Shown piece by piece: positions 1 through 9,261 of a stretch of DNA of 64,000 nt. Source of the stretch: Bacteroidales bacterium (GTDB taxonomy: Bacteria; Bacteroidota; Bacteroidia; Bacteroidales; WCHB1-69); assembly GCA_024400635.1 (NCBI GenBank), contig JAKSMI010000001.1, positions 505,534 to 569,533 of the forward strand, written 5' to 3'. Within the stretch, counting starts at the first letter, position 1. Each line of letters opens with the position of its first letter. The notes under the pieces were generated by a model. That model was not told the origin of the DNA, did no database searches, and saw nothing but the letters and a program-made list of their open reading frames with translations. Made by a program: the position numbers and the translations under genes.

Positions 1-992
1 CTTTCCCCAGCAAGAAAAATCCAGAAGACCGTTCTCAGCAAATTCTCCGCAACATAGAACGTTACAAGATTGACGTTCTTGTTACCATCGGTGGTGACGA
101 CACCAACGGAGCGGCAAAGAAAATGTACGAAAAATACGGCATCCCCGTTATCGGTTTCCCCAAAACCATTGATAATGATTTAAGAACTAGAACTATACAT
201 CATTACAATGGTCAACAATTCGAAACTGTACTTTGTCCGGGATTTCCATCGGGAGCCATGGCTATCAAGAAATTGACAAGCAAGCTGCACACTACCAACG
301 AGTCGCACCAGCGTATAATGGTTCTCGAAGTGATGGGCCGTGACGCTGGCTGGCTTACAGGAACAGCAATTTTCGGTGGAGCGCAAGTGGCACTCGTTCC
401 TGAAATCGAAATGACCAAAGAGCGCAAGGACTTCTTCTTCGAACACGTCAAGGAACAATTCATGCGCTCTAAAAAGCGTAGTCTGGTCATTGCCGTTTCG
501 GAAGGTGTTCGTTGGTGGAGTGAAGAGAAACAATGTCTTGATATGGTTTACGCCAGTCCAGACCTTGACGAATATGGACATCCACGTTTTGGTGGCATCA
601 GCGGCGTCATTGCTTCTGAAATTTCCAAGAAATTAGGTATTGAAGCGCGCGGGCAGATATCGGGCTATATTCCACGTTCTGGGAAATGCTACGAGTACGA
701 CCGTCGCTTGACCTCTACCCTCGCCGACAAGGTTGTTGACCTTTTGCTCCGCGAAGACTATGGCAAAATGCCCGTTATGCGCGACATTGTGCCATACAGC
801 GAACTGGAGGAATTCCACACCGACGCCATCGACATGGGCAACATCGGCAACTTCCCACTGCCATCTAACTATTACAATCCCAATGAGTTCATGTTTACCG
901 AACAATACGTTGATTTCTTGACCAACATCATCGGTGCACCCTACCGCATGGAATTCACCCATGAATTTCCCATCGTCATCCCTCAGGAATAA
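1..992 (+). CDS. pfp: PPi-dependent 6-phosphofructokinase, 5' partial
   Basis: Phosphorylates fructose 6-phosphate to fructose 1,6-bisphosphate in cytosolic glycolysis. The frame is open from the left edge, so the N-terminus lies outside the window; the ATG at 123 is internal. The GGDDT motif is at bases 90-104. The second Asp of GGDD is the family mark of PPi-dependent enzymes, where ATP-dependent ones usually have Gly. PKTIDND, MGRDAGW and AVSEG follow in the expected order. It ends 12 bases before the C10 peptidase gene, so the two may share a transcript. Phosphate-donor choice is inferred from the motif only. Confidence 0.92.
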   Translation, partial: FPSKKNPEDRSQQILRNIERYKIDVLVTIGGDDTNGAAKKMYEKYGIPVIGFPKTIDNDLRTRTIHHYNGQQFETVLCPGFPSGAMAIKKLTSKLHTTNESHQRIMVLEVMGRDAGWLTGTAIFGGAQVALVPEIEMTKERKDFFFEHVKEQFMRSKKRSLVIAVSEGVRWWSEEKQCLDMVYASPDLDEYGHPRFGGISGVIASEISKKLGIEARGQISGYIPRSGKCYEYDRRLTSTLADKVVDLLLREDYGKMPVMRDIVPYSELEEFHTDAIDMGNIGNFPLPSNYYNPNEFMFTEQYVDFLTNIIGAPYRMEFTHEFPIVIPQE

Positions 993-1004
993 TAAATAAA
1001 TCAT

Positions 1005-2273
1005 ATGAAACGCTTTGTTTTGTCAGTATTGCTTCTTTGCGCATGCATTGTCATGCAAGCACAGAATTACGTTTCTGTCAAAGAAGCCAAAACTGCAGCA
1101 GTTCATTTTCTGCAACAGCGCGTTGGCAATGTGACATGTTCTGAAAAGACAGTACTTGCCGTTCATGAAAACAAAGTGGGGAATAGGACACTCATCTACG
1201 AAGTAATGTTCGACAACAACATGTCGGTTTTGCTGACTGGGGTTAAAAGTTGCAAGGCTGTCATTGGTTACCGCAACCGAACAGGTGGTGTTTCTGTACT
1301 GAACCAAGTCAATTACGTAGTTTCGCCAGGGATGAACATTTTCTTGGAAAAATGTCGAGAACAAATTAGCTATGCCATTGAAACACAGAGAGACAATGCC
1401 TTTATACACAGTGAATGGAAACAGCTTTTGAGACCAGAGAATAATAATATTACAACCAAAGGCGGAATTTATGGTCCATACATCACAAGTGCGTGGGGAC
1501 AGACCCGTGCCTACCCCAAAACCTGCGATGGTTACAACTATTATGTGACGGAAACCGTTGACCAATGCAAGTGTGCCAGCATCAGCAAATGTCCGACGGG
1601 TTGCGTGGCCACTGCGATGGCACAGATAATTCGCTATTGGCAGTACCCAGCCCGATCGCCGTATACCGGCGAGGCCTACGAGTGGGCCAACATGTGCGAC
1701 ACGCTGAAAGCGGCCTCGCCTCACTTCGAAGTCGAGCGCAAAGCCATTGCACGCTTGATACGCGACTGCGGGCTGTCGGCAGGCACACATTATTGCTACG
1801 CTCCCAACAGCTACGGATGCCAATCCTTTGCCTGGCCCACCAAAGCCCGAGACGGATTCGTCAACCAATTCAGTTTCAGTGAGAAAGCGGAACGCAAATT
1901 GAGATCAAGCCATAATACGAAAATTTGGAAACAGCTGATTATTGATGAAATCGTCAGCGGGAATCCCGTACTCTACGGCAGCGCCTCATTGGCCGTGAAA
2001 GACTTCGCCGAATGCGGCCACGCCTACGTCTGCGACGGCTACAACGAAAACACCGACATGTTCCATTTCAACTGGGGATATGATGGAGAAGCCAACGGTT
2101 GGTACTCTCTTGACGACCTCGTCATCAAATTATCAAAACAAAACTATAATTGGAACCATTTTGAAAGAATGGTCATCCATATATATCCTTCTTTTTTGGA
2201 AGAGATAAAAAATAACAATACAAACAACGGATTTGTCCATATTAGTCCAGTAGAATCAGAAAAAGAAAATTAG
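1005..2273 (+). CDS. Secreted C10 family cysteine peptidase (streptopain-like)
   Basis: A 422-residue predicted papain-fold protease. Residues 1-20 form a signal peptide ending in MQAQ. A pro-region follows to about residue 150. The mature domain has PTGCVATAMAQ with catalytic Cys200, and GHAYVCDGY with catalytic His339 followed by HFNWGYDG, the C10 signature. No Type IX sorting domain or added C-terminal module is present, so the protein is probably periplasmic or exported another way. It lies 3 bases upstream of murA, an unexpected operon partner. Members of the family include streptopain and interpain; the substrate here is unknown. Confidence 0.9.
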   Translation: MKRFVLSVLLLCACIVMQAQNYVSVKEAKTAAVHFLQQRVGNVTCSEKTVLAVHENKVGNRTLIYEVMFDNNMSVLLTGVKSCKAVIGYRNRTGGVSVLNQVNYVVSPGMNIFLEKCREQISYAIETQRDNAFIHSEWKQLLRPENNNITTKGGIYGPYITSAWGQTRAYPKTCDGYNYYVTETVDQCKCASISKCPTGCVATAMAQIIRYWQYPARSPYTGEAYEWANMCDTLKAASPHFEVERKAIARLIRDCGLSAGTHYCYAPNSYGCQSFAWPTKARDGFVNQFSFSEKAERKLRSSHNTKIWKQLIIDEIVSGNPVLYGSASLAVKDFAECGHAYVCDGYNENTDMFHFNWGYDGEANGWYSLDDLVIKLSKQNYNWNHFERMVIHIYPSFLEEIKNNNTNNGFVHISPVESEKEN

Positions 2274-2276
2274 ACT

Positions 2277-3578
2277 ATGGGAAAATTTATCATTGAAGGC
2301 GGCCATCAGCTGAAGGGTGAAATCATTCCACAAGGTGCAAAAAACGAAGCATTACAAGTGCTTTGTGCGGTTTTATTGACCAATGAACCAGTTGTTATTT
2401 CCAACGTTCCCGTCATCCGTGATGTGCAGCGATTGATGGAAATATTAGCCGCCATTGGTGTAGAAATCAAGGAATTATCGGAAGGGACCTATCGCTTTCA
2501 GGCTAAAAACATACAACTGGATTTTTTGAAGACACCGGAATTCATCAAATTATCGGCTTCGATTCGCGCTTCAATTATGATTTTAGGACCGCTATTGGGA
2601 CGCTTTGGCAAGGCCTATGCAGCCAAGCCTGGTGGGGATAAGATTGGACGTCGTCCTCTCACCACCCACTTTGAAGGCTTCGCCAACTTGGGTGCTAAAG
2701 TCACAAGTGTCGACACGGTTTACGAATTGAGTGCCAATCCGTTGCAGGGAACCTATATGCTGCTGAATGAAGCATCCGTGACGGGCACTGCCAATATCGT
2801 AATGGCTGCAGTTCGTGCCAAAGGAACCACCACCATCTTCAATGCGGCCTGCGAACCTTATCTTTACCAGCTTTGTACCATGCTGAACAATATGGGTGCA
2901 CAAATTGAGGGCATTGGTTCCAATTTATTAAAAATCAATGGTGTAGAAGAACTTCATGGATGTGAGCACCGCATTTTGCCTGATATGATTGAGGTGGGAA
3001 GCTTTATGGGAATGGCAGCCATTACAGGTTCTGAAATCACCATCAAGGATTGTTCATTCGAGCACTTGGGCATCATTCCCTATACATTTTCAAAATTAGG
3101 TGTTCGATTTGAAAAAAGAGGAGATGACATTTATCTTCCTCAGCATAAAGAATATACGATTGAAAAAAACATGGATGGATCCATTCTGACCGTTGCAGAT
3201 GCTCCTTGGCCAGGATTCACTCCCGACCTTATAAGCATTGCCTTGGTGACTGCCATTCAGGCCAAAGGTAGCGTGTTGATTCATCAGAAAATGTTCGAAA
3301 GTCGACTTTTCTTCGTTGACAAATTGCAGGAAATGGGAGCACAGATTATTTTATGTGACCCGCATCGTGCTACCGTCATTGGGTTGAATCACCAATATGC
3401 TTTGCGAGGAACCACGATGGCATCCCCCGACATTCGCGCCGGTGTCGCTCTACTCATCGCCGCATTGTCGGCAGAAGGCACCAGCGTCATCCAGAATGTT
3501 GAGCAAATCGACCGCGGCTACCAACACATTGTCGAACGACTCAATGCCTTGGGTGCTGTAATTGAAAGACAAGAATAA
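2277..3578 (+). CDS. murA: UDP-N-acetylglucosamine 1-carboxyvinyltransferase
   Basis: First committed step of peptidoglycan synthesis: transfers enolpyruvate from PEP to UDP-GlcNAc in the cytosol. The 433 residues match the family length. Lys22 in GAKNEAL is the conserved substrate-binding lysine. The active-site loop reads KPGGDKIG, so the position that is Cys115 in E. coli is Asp121. This Cys-to-Asp change is known in naturally fosfomycin-resistant MurA enzymes. It stands at the head of an envelope gene run, apart from the dcw cluster 10 kb downstream. Confidence 0.96.
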   Translation: MGKFIIEGGHQLKGEIIPQGAKNEALQVLCAVLLTNEPVVISNVPVIRDVQRLMEILAAIGVEIKELSEGTYRFQAKNIQLDFLKTPEFIKLSASIRASIMILGPLLGRFGKAYAAKPGGDKIGRRPLTTHFEGFANLGAKVTSVDTVYELSANPLQGTYMLLNEASVTGTANIVMAAVRAKGTTTIFNAACEPYLYQLCTMLNNMGAQIEGIGSNLLKINGVEELHGCEHRILPDMIEVGSFMGMAAITGSEITIKDCSFEHLGIIPYTFSKLGVRFEKRGDDIYLPQHKEYTIEKNMDGSILTVADAPWPGFTPDLISIALVTAIQAKGSVLIHQKMFESRLFFVDKLQEMGAQIILCDPHRATVIGLNHQYALRGTTMASPDIRAGVALLIAALSAEGTSVIQNVEQIDRGYQHIVERLNALGAVIERQE

Positions 3579-3592
3579 GCACATCATAAATC

Positions 3593-4336
3593 ATGATCAG
3601 AAAATTTATTGAGACTTTTGGCGAATACTTTATGTTTCTGGGCCAGGTGTTTTCCCGTCCCAGCAAGTGGAAAGTCTTTTCAAAAAAAACCATCTATGAA
3701 ATGGACGCCATGGGCATTGGCTCGTTGCTCATTGTCAGTATTGTTTCCATCACCCTTGGCAGCGTAATAACAATGCAGACGGCCATGCAAATTGAGAGCA
3801 ACTGGATTCCCAAATGGTGTGTCGGCTATATTGTCAAAACCTCTGCAGTCATGGAGTTGTGTCCGACCATCATCAGTTTGCTGCTGGTCGGTAATCTTGG
3901 TTCCCGCATCACTGCGGAAATCGGGAGCATGCGCGTTACCGAACAGATTGACGCACTCGAAGTGATGGGCATCAATCCCGCCTCTTATCTTGTTCTGCCC
4001 AAAATCGTGGCAGCCGTCATCATGATTCCGTTGCTAACCATTATCAGCATCTGCTTTGCTCTTGTTGGCGGTTACCTCACCGTTGTCATCACCGGAAGCA
4101 TATCGGCCTACGATTTTGTTGATGGCATGACTTCATTCTTTAGAATGTACGATATCTATTATGCTTTAACCAAAACTTTTGTCTTTGCCTTTGTAATTTC
4201 TTCCGTGTCATCATTCTATGGATATAGAATTGATGGTGGTGCTTTGGAACTGGGCAAGGCAAATACACAAGGCATCGTTGTGGCCAGTTTTGCCATTCTC
4301 ATTCTCAACATGGTAGTTACGCAGATTATGCTCTAA
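3593..4336 (+). CDS. mlaE: MlaE-type ABC transporter permease
   Basis: Inner-membrane permease of 247 residues, of the MlaE/Ttg2B/YrbE family that moves phospholipids between inner and outer membranes. Several hydrophobic segments are visible (about residues 42-62, 85-105, 140-175, 195-245), and the conserved central part includes GNLGSRITAEIG and EQIDALEVMG. The ATPase gene starts 18 bases after its stop, forming the permease-ATPase pair. The MCE-domain partner normally found with this pair is not in the window. Direction of lipid transport cannot be read from sequence. Confidence 0.9.
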   Translation: MIRKFIETFGEYFMFLGQVFSRPSKWKVFSKKTIYEMDAMGIGSLLIVSIVSITLGSVITMQTAMQIESNWIPKWCVGYIVKTSAVMELCPTIISLLLVGNLGSRITAEIGSMRVTEQIDALEVMGINPASYLVLPKIVAAVIMIPLLTIISICFALVGGYLTVVITGSISAYDFVDGMTSFFRMYDIYYALTKTFVFAFVISSVSSFYGYRIDGGALELGKANTQGIVVASFAILILNMVVTQIML

Positions 4337-4354
4337 TTTTTATCAGCAGCGATT

Positions 4355-5107
4355 ATGATTGAAATTAAAAACGTATCGAAATATTTTGGTGACAAGCAGG
4401 TGCTAAAAAACATCTCTACACATTTTGACGAAGGCAAAGTCAACCTCATCATCGGACGTTCAGGTTCGGGTAAAACGGTGATGATGAAATGCCTGGTCGG
4501 TTTGTATTCTCCCGACGAAGGTGAAATTTTGTATAACAATCGCGTTTTCCGTCGCCTTTCAGAGGAAGAAAAACGCGTGCTGCGTGGCGACATGGGAATG
4601 GTTTTTCAAGGTTCTGCCCTCTTCGACTCAATGACCATCGAAGAAAATGTAATGTTTCCTCTTGACATGTTGAAAAATATGGAATACGAAGAAAAAATCG
4701 AGCGAGTGAATTTTTGTTTGAAGCGCGTTGACTTGGAAAACACCAACAAACTCTTTCCTGCAGAATTGAGTGGTGGCATGAAGAAGCGTGCCGCCATTGC
4801 CCGTGCCATTGCCTGCAATCCCAAATATTTATTCTGCGATGAACCCAACTCGGGTCTTGACCCCAAAACATCCCTTATCATTGACGACCTCATTTTCGAC
4901 ATCACACACGAATTTGGCATTACCACCGTCGTTAACACCCACGACCTCAACTCTGTCATTACCATTGGCGAAACGATATCCTACATTCACGAAGGCAACT
5001 TGGCCTGGACTGGCACCATGGATAACGTATTAACATCTGACAACGAGCTGCTTAACAGCTTTATATACGCTCAACCATTGACACAAAAAATCAGAAAATC
5101 ATTGTAA
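4355..5107 (+). CDS. mlaF: MlaF-type ABC transporter ATP-binding protein
   Basis: Cytosolic ATPase of 250 residues pairing with the upstream MlaE-type permease. Walker A is GRSGSGKT (residues 34-41), the ABC signature is LSGGMKKR, Walker B is YLFCDEPNSGLDP and the switch histidine is in NTHDLNS. All residues for ATP hydrolysis are present. It ends 3 bases before the cvpA-like gene, indicating one transcript. Confidence 0.92.
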   Translation: MIEIKNVSKYFGDKQVLKNISTHFDEGKVNLIIGRSGSGKTVMMKCLVGLYSPDEGEILYNNRVFRRLSEEEKRVLRGDMGMVFQGSALFDSMTIEENVMFPLDMLKNMEYEEKIERVNFCLKRVDLENTNKLFPAELSGGMKKRAAIARAIACNPKYLFCDEPNSGLDPKTSLIIDDLIFDITHEFGITTVVNTHDLNSVITIGETISYIHEGNLAWTGTMDNVLTSDNELLNSFIYAQPLTQKIRKSL

Positions 5108-5110
5108 AAA

Positions 5111-5635
5111 ATGAATTGGTTGGATATCGTCATTCTCATTCCCTGCATCTGGTTTGCATACAAGGGTCTTAAAAACGGACTTATTTTCGAATTGGCTTCC
5201 ATTCTTGCCTTGATACTTGGAGTCTGGGCTACAGTCAGATTTTCCAACACGCTGGCCGACAAGTTAGGAGATTCACAAATTTACAAATGTCTTGCCTTTG
5301 CCATCATTTTCATCGCTGTACTGGTAGCTGTACATTTTGCGGGAAAACTTTTTGAAAAAATCATCAAACTGATGATTCCCGGATTCATCAACAACTTGTT
5401 GGGACTGATTTTTGGCTTAATGAAAGTTATTATTGTCTTCAGTGTGTTACTGATGTTCATCAACAAAGTAGATTTCAAGCAGGCCATTCTCAAACCTGAA
5501 ACGAAAAACCAATCGTTTGCTTACAAGTACGTGGAACCGGTTGCTCCTTTCCTCAGCAATTGGTGCATGAAAGAATTCTGCGATAAAGCCGATGCCACCG
5601 CGGATACTGAAACTGAAAATTCCAAATGTCTATGA
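5111..5635 (+). CDS. CvpA family membrane protein
   Basis: A 174-residue protein with four hydrophobic segments (about residues 3-17, 25-45, 60-85, 98-120) and a soluble tail. The N-terminal MNWLDIVILIP and the central GLIFGLMKVIIV match the CvpA/colicin V production family. E. coli CvpA is linked to envelope homeostasis, and the molecular role is not settled. Its last 10 bases overlap the next gene. Confidence 0.85.
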   Translation: MNWLDIVILIPCIWFAYKGLKNGLIFELASILALILGVWATVRFSNTLADKLGDSQIYKCLAFAIIFIAVLVAVHFAGKLFEKIIKLMIPGFINNLLGLIFGLMKVIIVFSVLLMFINKVDFKQAILKPETKNQSFAYKYVEPVAPFLSNWCMKEFCDKADATADTETENSKCL

Positions 5636-5922
5636 ACAACGATGAGCATCTGTTAAAGGATTTACTGCAGCAGTTCATTGATAAAAGTGGCAAGCAAAAA
5701 CTTTACGATGAGCGTCGCGTACTGACATTGTGGAACGAAAAAATGGAAGAAGCCATCAAACAACATTGCCGGTGCCTGGATATCAAAAATGGTGTTCTGA
5801 AAATCAAGGTGGATAGTGCCGCGCTTCGATTTGAAATGATGGCCCGCAGATGCGAAATCATCAAACAGCTCAATGAATGGAGTGGCGGGGAGGTCGTCAA
5901 AGATATTTTCTTTTCATTTTAA
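5626..5922 (+). CDS. DUF721 / DciA-like protein
   Basis: A 98-residue cytosolic protein with the DUF721 pattern: an N-terminal helix, LWNEKMEEAI, then a basic beta segment (LKIKVDSAALRFEMM) and a C-terminal helix. DUF721 includes DciA, which helps load the replicative helicase, but many short Bacteroidetes members are untested. The ATG at 5626 overlaps the cvpA stop. A second ATG at 5632 is equally possible. Confidence 0.75.
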   Translation: MSMNNDEHLLKDLLQQFIDKSGKQKLYDERRVLTLWNEKMEEAIKQHCRCLDIKNGVLKIKVDSAALRFEMMARRCEIIKQLNEWSGGEVVKDIFFSF

Positions 5923-5938
5923 TTATTCAAAATAGGAA

Positions 5939-7903
5939 ATGGAAAAACTGAAAAAATTTCTAAGTAGCGATTTTTGCGTTTTGATTTTTCGTCTGTTGAT
6001 ACTATATTTGGTACTTTTCATTTGCCGAATTGTTTTTTATTTCAAAAATCAGGATTTACTCGGAATTCTCAACTGGAATGATTTGCCGACGCTGTTGCAA
6101 GGTTGCCTGAAATTTGATACCATTTCAATTTTATATCTCAATACGCCTTTCATCGTTTTATCTTTAATTCCCTTTCATTTTAGAGAAAGAAATTTCTATC
6201 AAGGATTGCTATGCTGGCTTTATATGATTGCCAATAGTGTAGGTATTGTGCTTATGAATCTTGCCGATGCCATTTATTTCCGCTATTCTTCTAAAAGAAT
6301 CAGTTTGGAAGAATTGCATTTTTTCCAAGAGAATGACAACAACGGCAACATTATGCTCCGTTCGGTATTCGAGAACTGGCCTTTGGTTATTTTAGCGATA
6401 GTGCTGATTCTGGCAATGTTGATTTTGTACAAGATTATAAAATATAAAACCAACGACGATACAAAACCTGTCAAATATTATCTCATACACTCCTTGATTT
6501 TGGTTTTTGCCGTTATAATGTATGTATTTGGAGTTCGGGGTTCATTTGACCTGAAGGCGAGACCTGTCACATTGAGTAATGCGGCAGTCTATGCCAGCAA
6601 TGCCAATCAGACCTCATTAGTGCTCAGCAATCCTTTCTGCACGATTCGAATGCTTGGCGTGAAGAAATTCAGCGTTAGACATTATTTTGAAGATGAAGAA
6701 GCAGCGTCTATTTATACGCCTTTTCATCATCCGAAAGAAGATTTCAGATATAATTTAGGCAAGAAAAACATTGTCATTTTTGTGCTGGAAAGTTTCAACA
6801 GGGAACATTCCAAATATCTAATGCCCAATGTGGTTCAAGGGGATGGTTTTACGCCATTTTTAGATTCTTTAATGCGAGATGGGTATGCTTTCAGAAAAGC
6901 CTACAGCAATGGTATGAAATCCATTGAATCACTTCCTTCCATTCTGGCTTCCATACCATCGTATCAAACACCATTCCCGTTGCTTCCACAGTCGATTGGC
7001 GAAATGGACGCCTTACCAGAAATTTTAAGCCATGAAGGATATGAAACATATTTTTTCAGCGGAAGTACGGCTAATCAAATGGGGTTTGAAGCCATTTGCA
7101 AATTGGCTGGGATAAAGCATTTTTATAATAGGACGCACTACGAGAAAAAACATCCGGGAGAAAACAGAGCCAACATCTGGGGCATTTGGGACCGCGATTA
7201 TTTGGAATTCATGGCGGAAGAACTTGGCACATTTGAATCGCCATTCTTTGCCACCGTTTACACCTTGACATCGCATCATCCTTTTGTGCTGCCCGCGGAA
7301 TATGAAAGGCAAATGCCTCAAGGTGTGAATCCATTGCAACCATGTGTGGCATACACAGACTTGTCAATCCGGCGTTTTTTTGAAGTGGCTGAACAAAGCG
7401 ACTGGTTCAAAAACACCATTTTTGTTTTTGTTGCTGACCATTCGAGCGGATATAAAGCGTACGAGGTTTCACAAACCAGCAGGGGTTGCGCCGCCATCGT
7501 CTATTTCATTTACACGCCTGACCACAGCATACAAGGTTTGAGCGAGGAAGTGACACAGCAGATAGACATCATGCCAACGCTCTTAGGGCTTGTAGGTTAC
7601 GATAAACCCTACTTTGCCTTTGGACGAGATGTATTCAATGAACCCGAGCGCAAAGCCGTCGCTACCAATTGTGTTGGTCAAGTATACCAATGTCTCACCG
7701 ACTCGTTGAGTTTGTATTTCGATGGGCAGAACACGTTACAGGTCTTTGCCGCCAACGACAGTCTTCAACAGCACAACATCCTCAATCTTGATGATCCGCA
7801 GCAGAAAAATGCAGAAAACCTACTGAAAGCTATATTGCAATCCTACACTTTTCAGGTAAACAATAAATCATACGTCAACCCCGAAAATCAGAAAATGAAG
7901 TAG
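5939..7903 (+). CDS. LTA-synthase-like membrane sulfatase/phosphoglycerol transferase
   Basis: A 654-residue protein with about five N-terminal membrane segments (residues about 10-200) and a C-terminal alkaline-phosphatase-superfamily domain from about residue 275. Seen motifs are NIVIFVLESFN (first metal site), GMKSIESLPSILAS (nucleophile region, Ser where LtaS has Thr), WGIWDRDYLEF, TSHHPF and VFVADHSSG. Family members transfer phosphoglycerol or phosphoethanolamine to envelope glycans or lipid A. In a Gram-negative host the acceptor is probably a lipid or surface glycan, which is inference. Confidence 0.85.
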   Translation: MEKLKKFLSSDFCVLIFRLLILYLVLFICRIVFYFKNQDLLGILNWNDLPTLLQGCLKFDTISILYLNTPFIVLSLIPFHFRERNFYQGLLCWLYMIANSVGIVLMNLADAIYFRYSSKRISLEELHFFQENDNNGNIMLRSVFENWPLVILAIVLILAMLILYKIIKYKTNDDTKPVKYYLIHSLILVFAVIMYVFGVRGSFDLKARPVTLSNAAVYASNANQTSLVLSNPFCTIRMLGVKKFSVRHYFEDEEAASIYTPFHHPKEDFRYNLGKKNIVIFVLESFNREHSKYLMPNVVQGDGFTPFLDSLMRDGYAFRKAYSNGMKSIESLPSILASIPSYQTPFPLLPQSIGEMDALPEILSHEGYETYFFSGSTANQMGFEAICKLAGIKHFYNRTHYEKKHPGENRANIWGIWDRDYLEFMAEELGTFESPFFATVYTLTSHHPFVLPAEYERQMPQGVNPLQPCVAYTDLSIRRFFEVAEQSDWFKNTIFVFVADHSSGYKAYEVSQTSRGCAAIVYFIYTPDHSIQGLSEEVTQQIDIMPTLLGLVGYDKPYFAFGRDVFNEPERKAVATNCVGQVYQCLTDSLSLYFDGQNTLQVFAANDSLQQHNILNLDDPQQKNAENLLKAILQSYTFQVNNKSYVNPENQKMK

Positions 7904-8034
7904 GAAATGGCAAAAGCAGATAAAGACCAGATTGCTTTAGAGATAAACCTTACAAGAAATTTTGGATAAAATAAATTTATAAAAAACTGATTTTCAGCAC
8001 AATAATAAAAAAAATCTTTTTTTTACAAAAAGTG

Positions 8035-8064
8035 TTGGCAGTTAAGAAAAAAATGTTATTTTTG
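8035..8064 (+). promoter_or_regulatory. Promoter of the tRNA cluster
   Basis: TATTTTTG at 8057-8064 fits the Bacteroidetes -7 element TAnnTTTG. TTGG at 8035-8038 can serve as the -33 element, about 19 bases upstream. The first tRNA begins 52 bases downstream. The rest of the 7904-8115 gap shows no gene. Confidence 0.7.
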
Positions 8065-8115
8065 CAAACCGATTTTTCAAAACGGAATACGTTCTTTGAG
8101 GCGTAATAAACGCAA

Positions 8116-8188
8116 GCCGATGTAGCTCAGTTGGTAGAGCAGCTGATTTGTAATCAGCTGGTCGGCGGTTCGAGTCCGTCTATCGGCT
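8116..8188 (+). tRNA. tRNA-Thr (anticodon TGT)
   Basis: A full cloverleaf: acceptor gccgatg pairs with tatcggc (one G-T). The D arm is agctcagttggtagagc, the anticodon stem gctga/tcagc closes loop TTTGTAA with anticodon TGT, and the T loop is ttcgagt. CCA is not encoded. Confidence 0.96.
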
Positions 8189-8192
8189 CTCT

Positions 8193-8277
8193 GGGAGGGT
8201 ACCAGAGCGGTCAAATGGGGCAGACTGTAAATCTGTTGGCTAAGCCTTCGGAGGTTCGAATCCTCCCCCTCCCACCA
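8193..8277 (+). tRNA. tRNA-Tyr (anticodon GTA)
   Basis: A class II tRNA with a long variable arm. Acceptor gggaggg pairs with ccctccc, and anticodon loop CTGTAAA gives GTA. The variable arm is ggctaagccttc-like and the T arm is ggagg-ttcgaat-cctcc. CCA is encoded at 8275-8277, unlike in its two neighbours. It starts 4 bases after tRNA-Thr. Confidence 0.96.
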
Positions 8278-8282
8278 TCCTT

Positions 8283-8355
8283 GCGGAAGTAGCTCATTTG
8301 GCAGAGCGACAGCCTTCCAAGCTGTAGGTAGCGGGTTCGAGACCCGTCTTCCGCT
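8283..8355 (+). tRNA. tRNA-Gly (anticodon TCC)
   Basis: Acceptor gcggaag pairs with cttccgc. The anticodon stem acagc/gctgt closes loop CTTCCAA with anticodon TCC, and the T loop is ttcgaga. CCA is not encoded. It is the last tRNA of a three-gene transcript that ends at the hairpin at 8375. Confidence 0.96.
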
Positions 8356-8374
8356 CACTTTCGCAGAACCAAAA

Positions 8375-8407
8375 AAAGATGACTTTTGAGTCATCTTTTT
8401 TTATTTT
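8375..8407. terminator. Bidirectional intrinsic terminator between tRNAs and proX
   Basis: The inverted repeat AAAGATGACT-tttg-AGTCATCTTT (8375-8398) is followed by a T-rich run on the plus strand and preceded by an A run. It can therefore end both the tRNA transcript and the convergent minus-strand gene. Confidence 0.85.
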
Positions 8408-8469
8408 AAAGCACTCCACTCCTCTGACACCCTTTCCAAGAGAATAGGAAGCAGTTTTCGCTCACATTA

Positions 8470-8967
8470 TTATTCATCGTAAAGTTTCAGCCATTCAAAA
8501 CGATTGCCACAGTGCTCAAGGAAGCGCACCAAATCGGTTCGTTTGATAATCAGCGAAGCGGTATTGACACACGGATGGAAACTCACTTTCTCGGCTTGCC
8601 GCAGCGTGTCGTCCAAAAATACAATGACGTGGTGCTCTGTATCATTGATAAGACCGAAAGGAGTAACTGAACCAGGCTTAACACCCAAATATTTGTCCAA
8701 ACGCTGTTCTGAGGCAAAACTCAACTTCCCTTGGCGCAATTGCTTTTCAATATCGTGGATGGCCATATCCCTATCACAATTCAAGCAAACCAGATAATGC
8801 TGGTTTCCCTTATGATTTCTGAAAAAAAGATTCTTGCAATGCTGGGCATCGTGACCAGCCCAGTATTGTTTTGCAATTTCAATGGTTGGGGCCTCAGGAT
8901 GTTCGAGATACTCGAAATCGATATTCAGTTCCTTCAAAAGTTCATATAAATGCGGATCTCCATTCAT
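8470..8967 (-). CDS. Ala-tRNA(Pro) deacylase, YbaK/ProX family
   Basis: A 165-residue trans-editing enzyme that removes mischarged alanine from tRNA-Pro. The YbaK/EbsC fold shows as HPEAPTIEIA, CKNLFFRNHKGNQHYLV with the conserved lysine of KNLFF, and GSVTPFGLIND. Length and motifs match stand-alone ProXp-ala (PrdX). It is a single gene, convergent with the tRNA cluster. A candidate promoter lies at 9043-9050. Confidence 0.88.
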   Translation of the reverse strand: MNGDPHLYELLKELNIDFEYLEHPEAPTIEIAKQYWAGHDAQHCKNLFFRNHKGNQHYLVCLNCDRDMAIHDIEKQLRQGKLSFASEQRLDKYLGVKPGSVTPFGLINDTEHHVIVFLDDTLRQAEKVSFHPCVNTASLIIKRTDLVRFLEHCGNRFEWLKLYDE

Positions 8968-9042
8968 GATTTTAATTTTTCAATTAAGGAATTATGTACC
9001 TTTACATTTAGAAAAACGTACCATATTATTCATTTGGCCAAG

Positions 9043-9050
9043 CAAAAATA
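9043..9050 (-). promoter_or_regulatory. Candidate -7 element of the ProX gene
   Basis: CAAAAATA on the plus strand reads TATTTTTG on the minus strand, about 75 bases before the ATG at 8967. No clear -33 element is seen, so support is moderate. Confidence 0.45.
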
Positions 9051-9261
9051 GACATTTTATTGATATTACTGTCCGGAAAAACATTTTTACAGCAGAAAAA
9101 ACTGTCGAATCTCGTTTAAGTTTCAGAACTTTATTGTTATTTTATTTTTTAACACAAAACAAGTATAAGAATGAGCAAAAGCATACTTTTTACTGGACAG
9201 CTATCATTTGATTTATTTTTTCGGCATTATACAAACTAATTTCTGATTTTATTTTCATTCA

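Noticed and set aside
1023..1868. A 281-codon minus-strand frame opposite the C10 peptidase
   Set aside because: It is the shadow of a well-supported gene, with no recognisable motifs, and no promoter was noted for it.
7907..7969. A 20-codon frame after the sulfatase gene
   Set aside because: It has no conserved feature and lies in AT-rich spacer; chance occurrence is likely.
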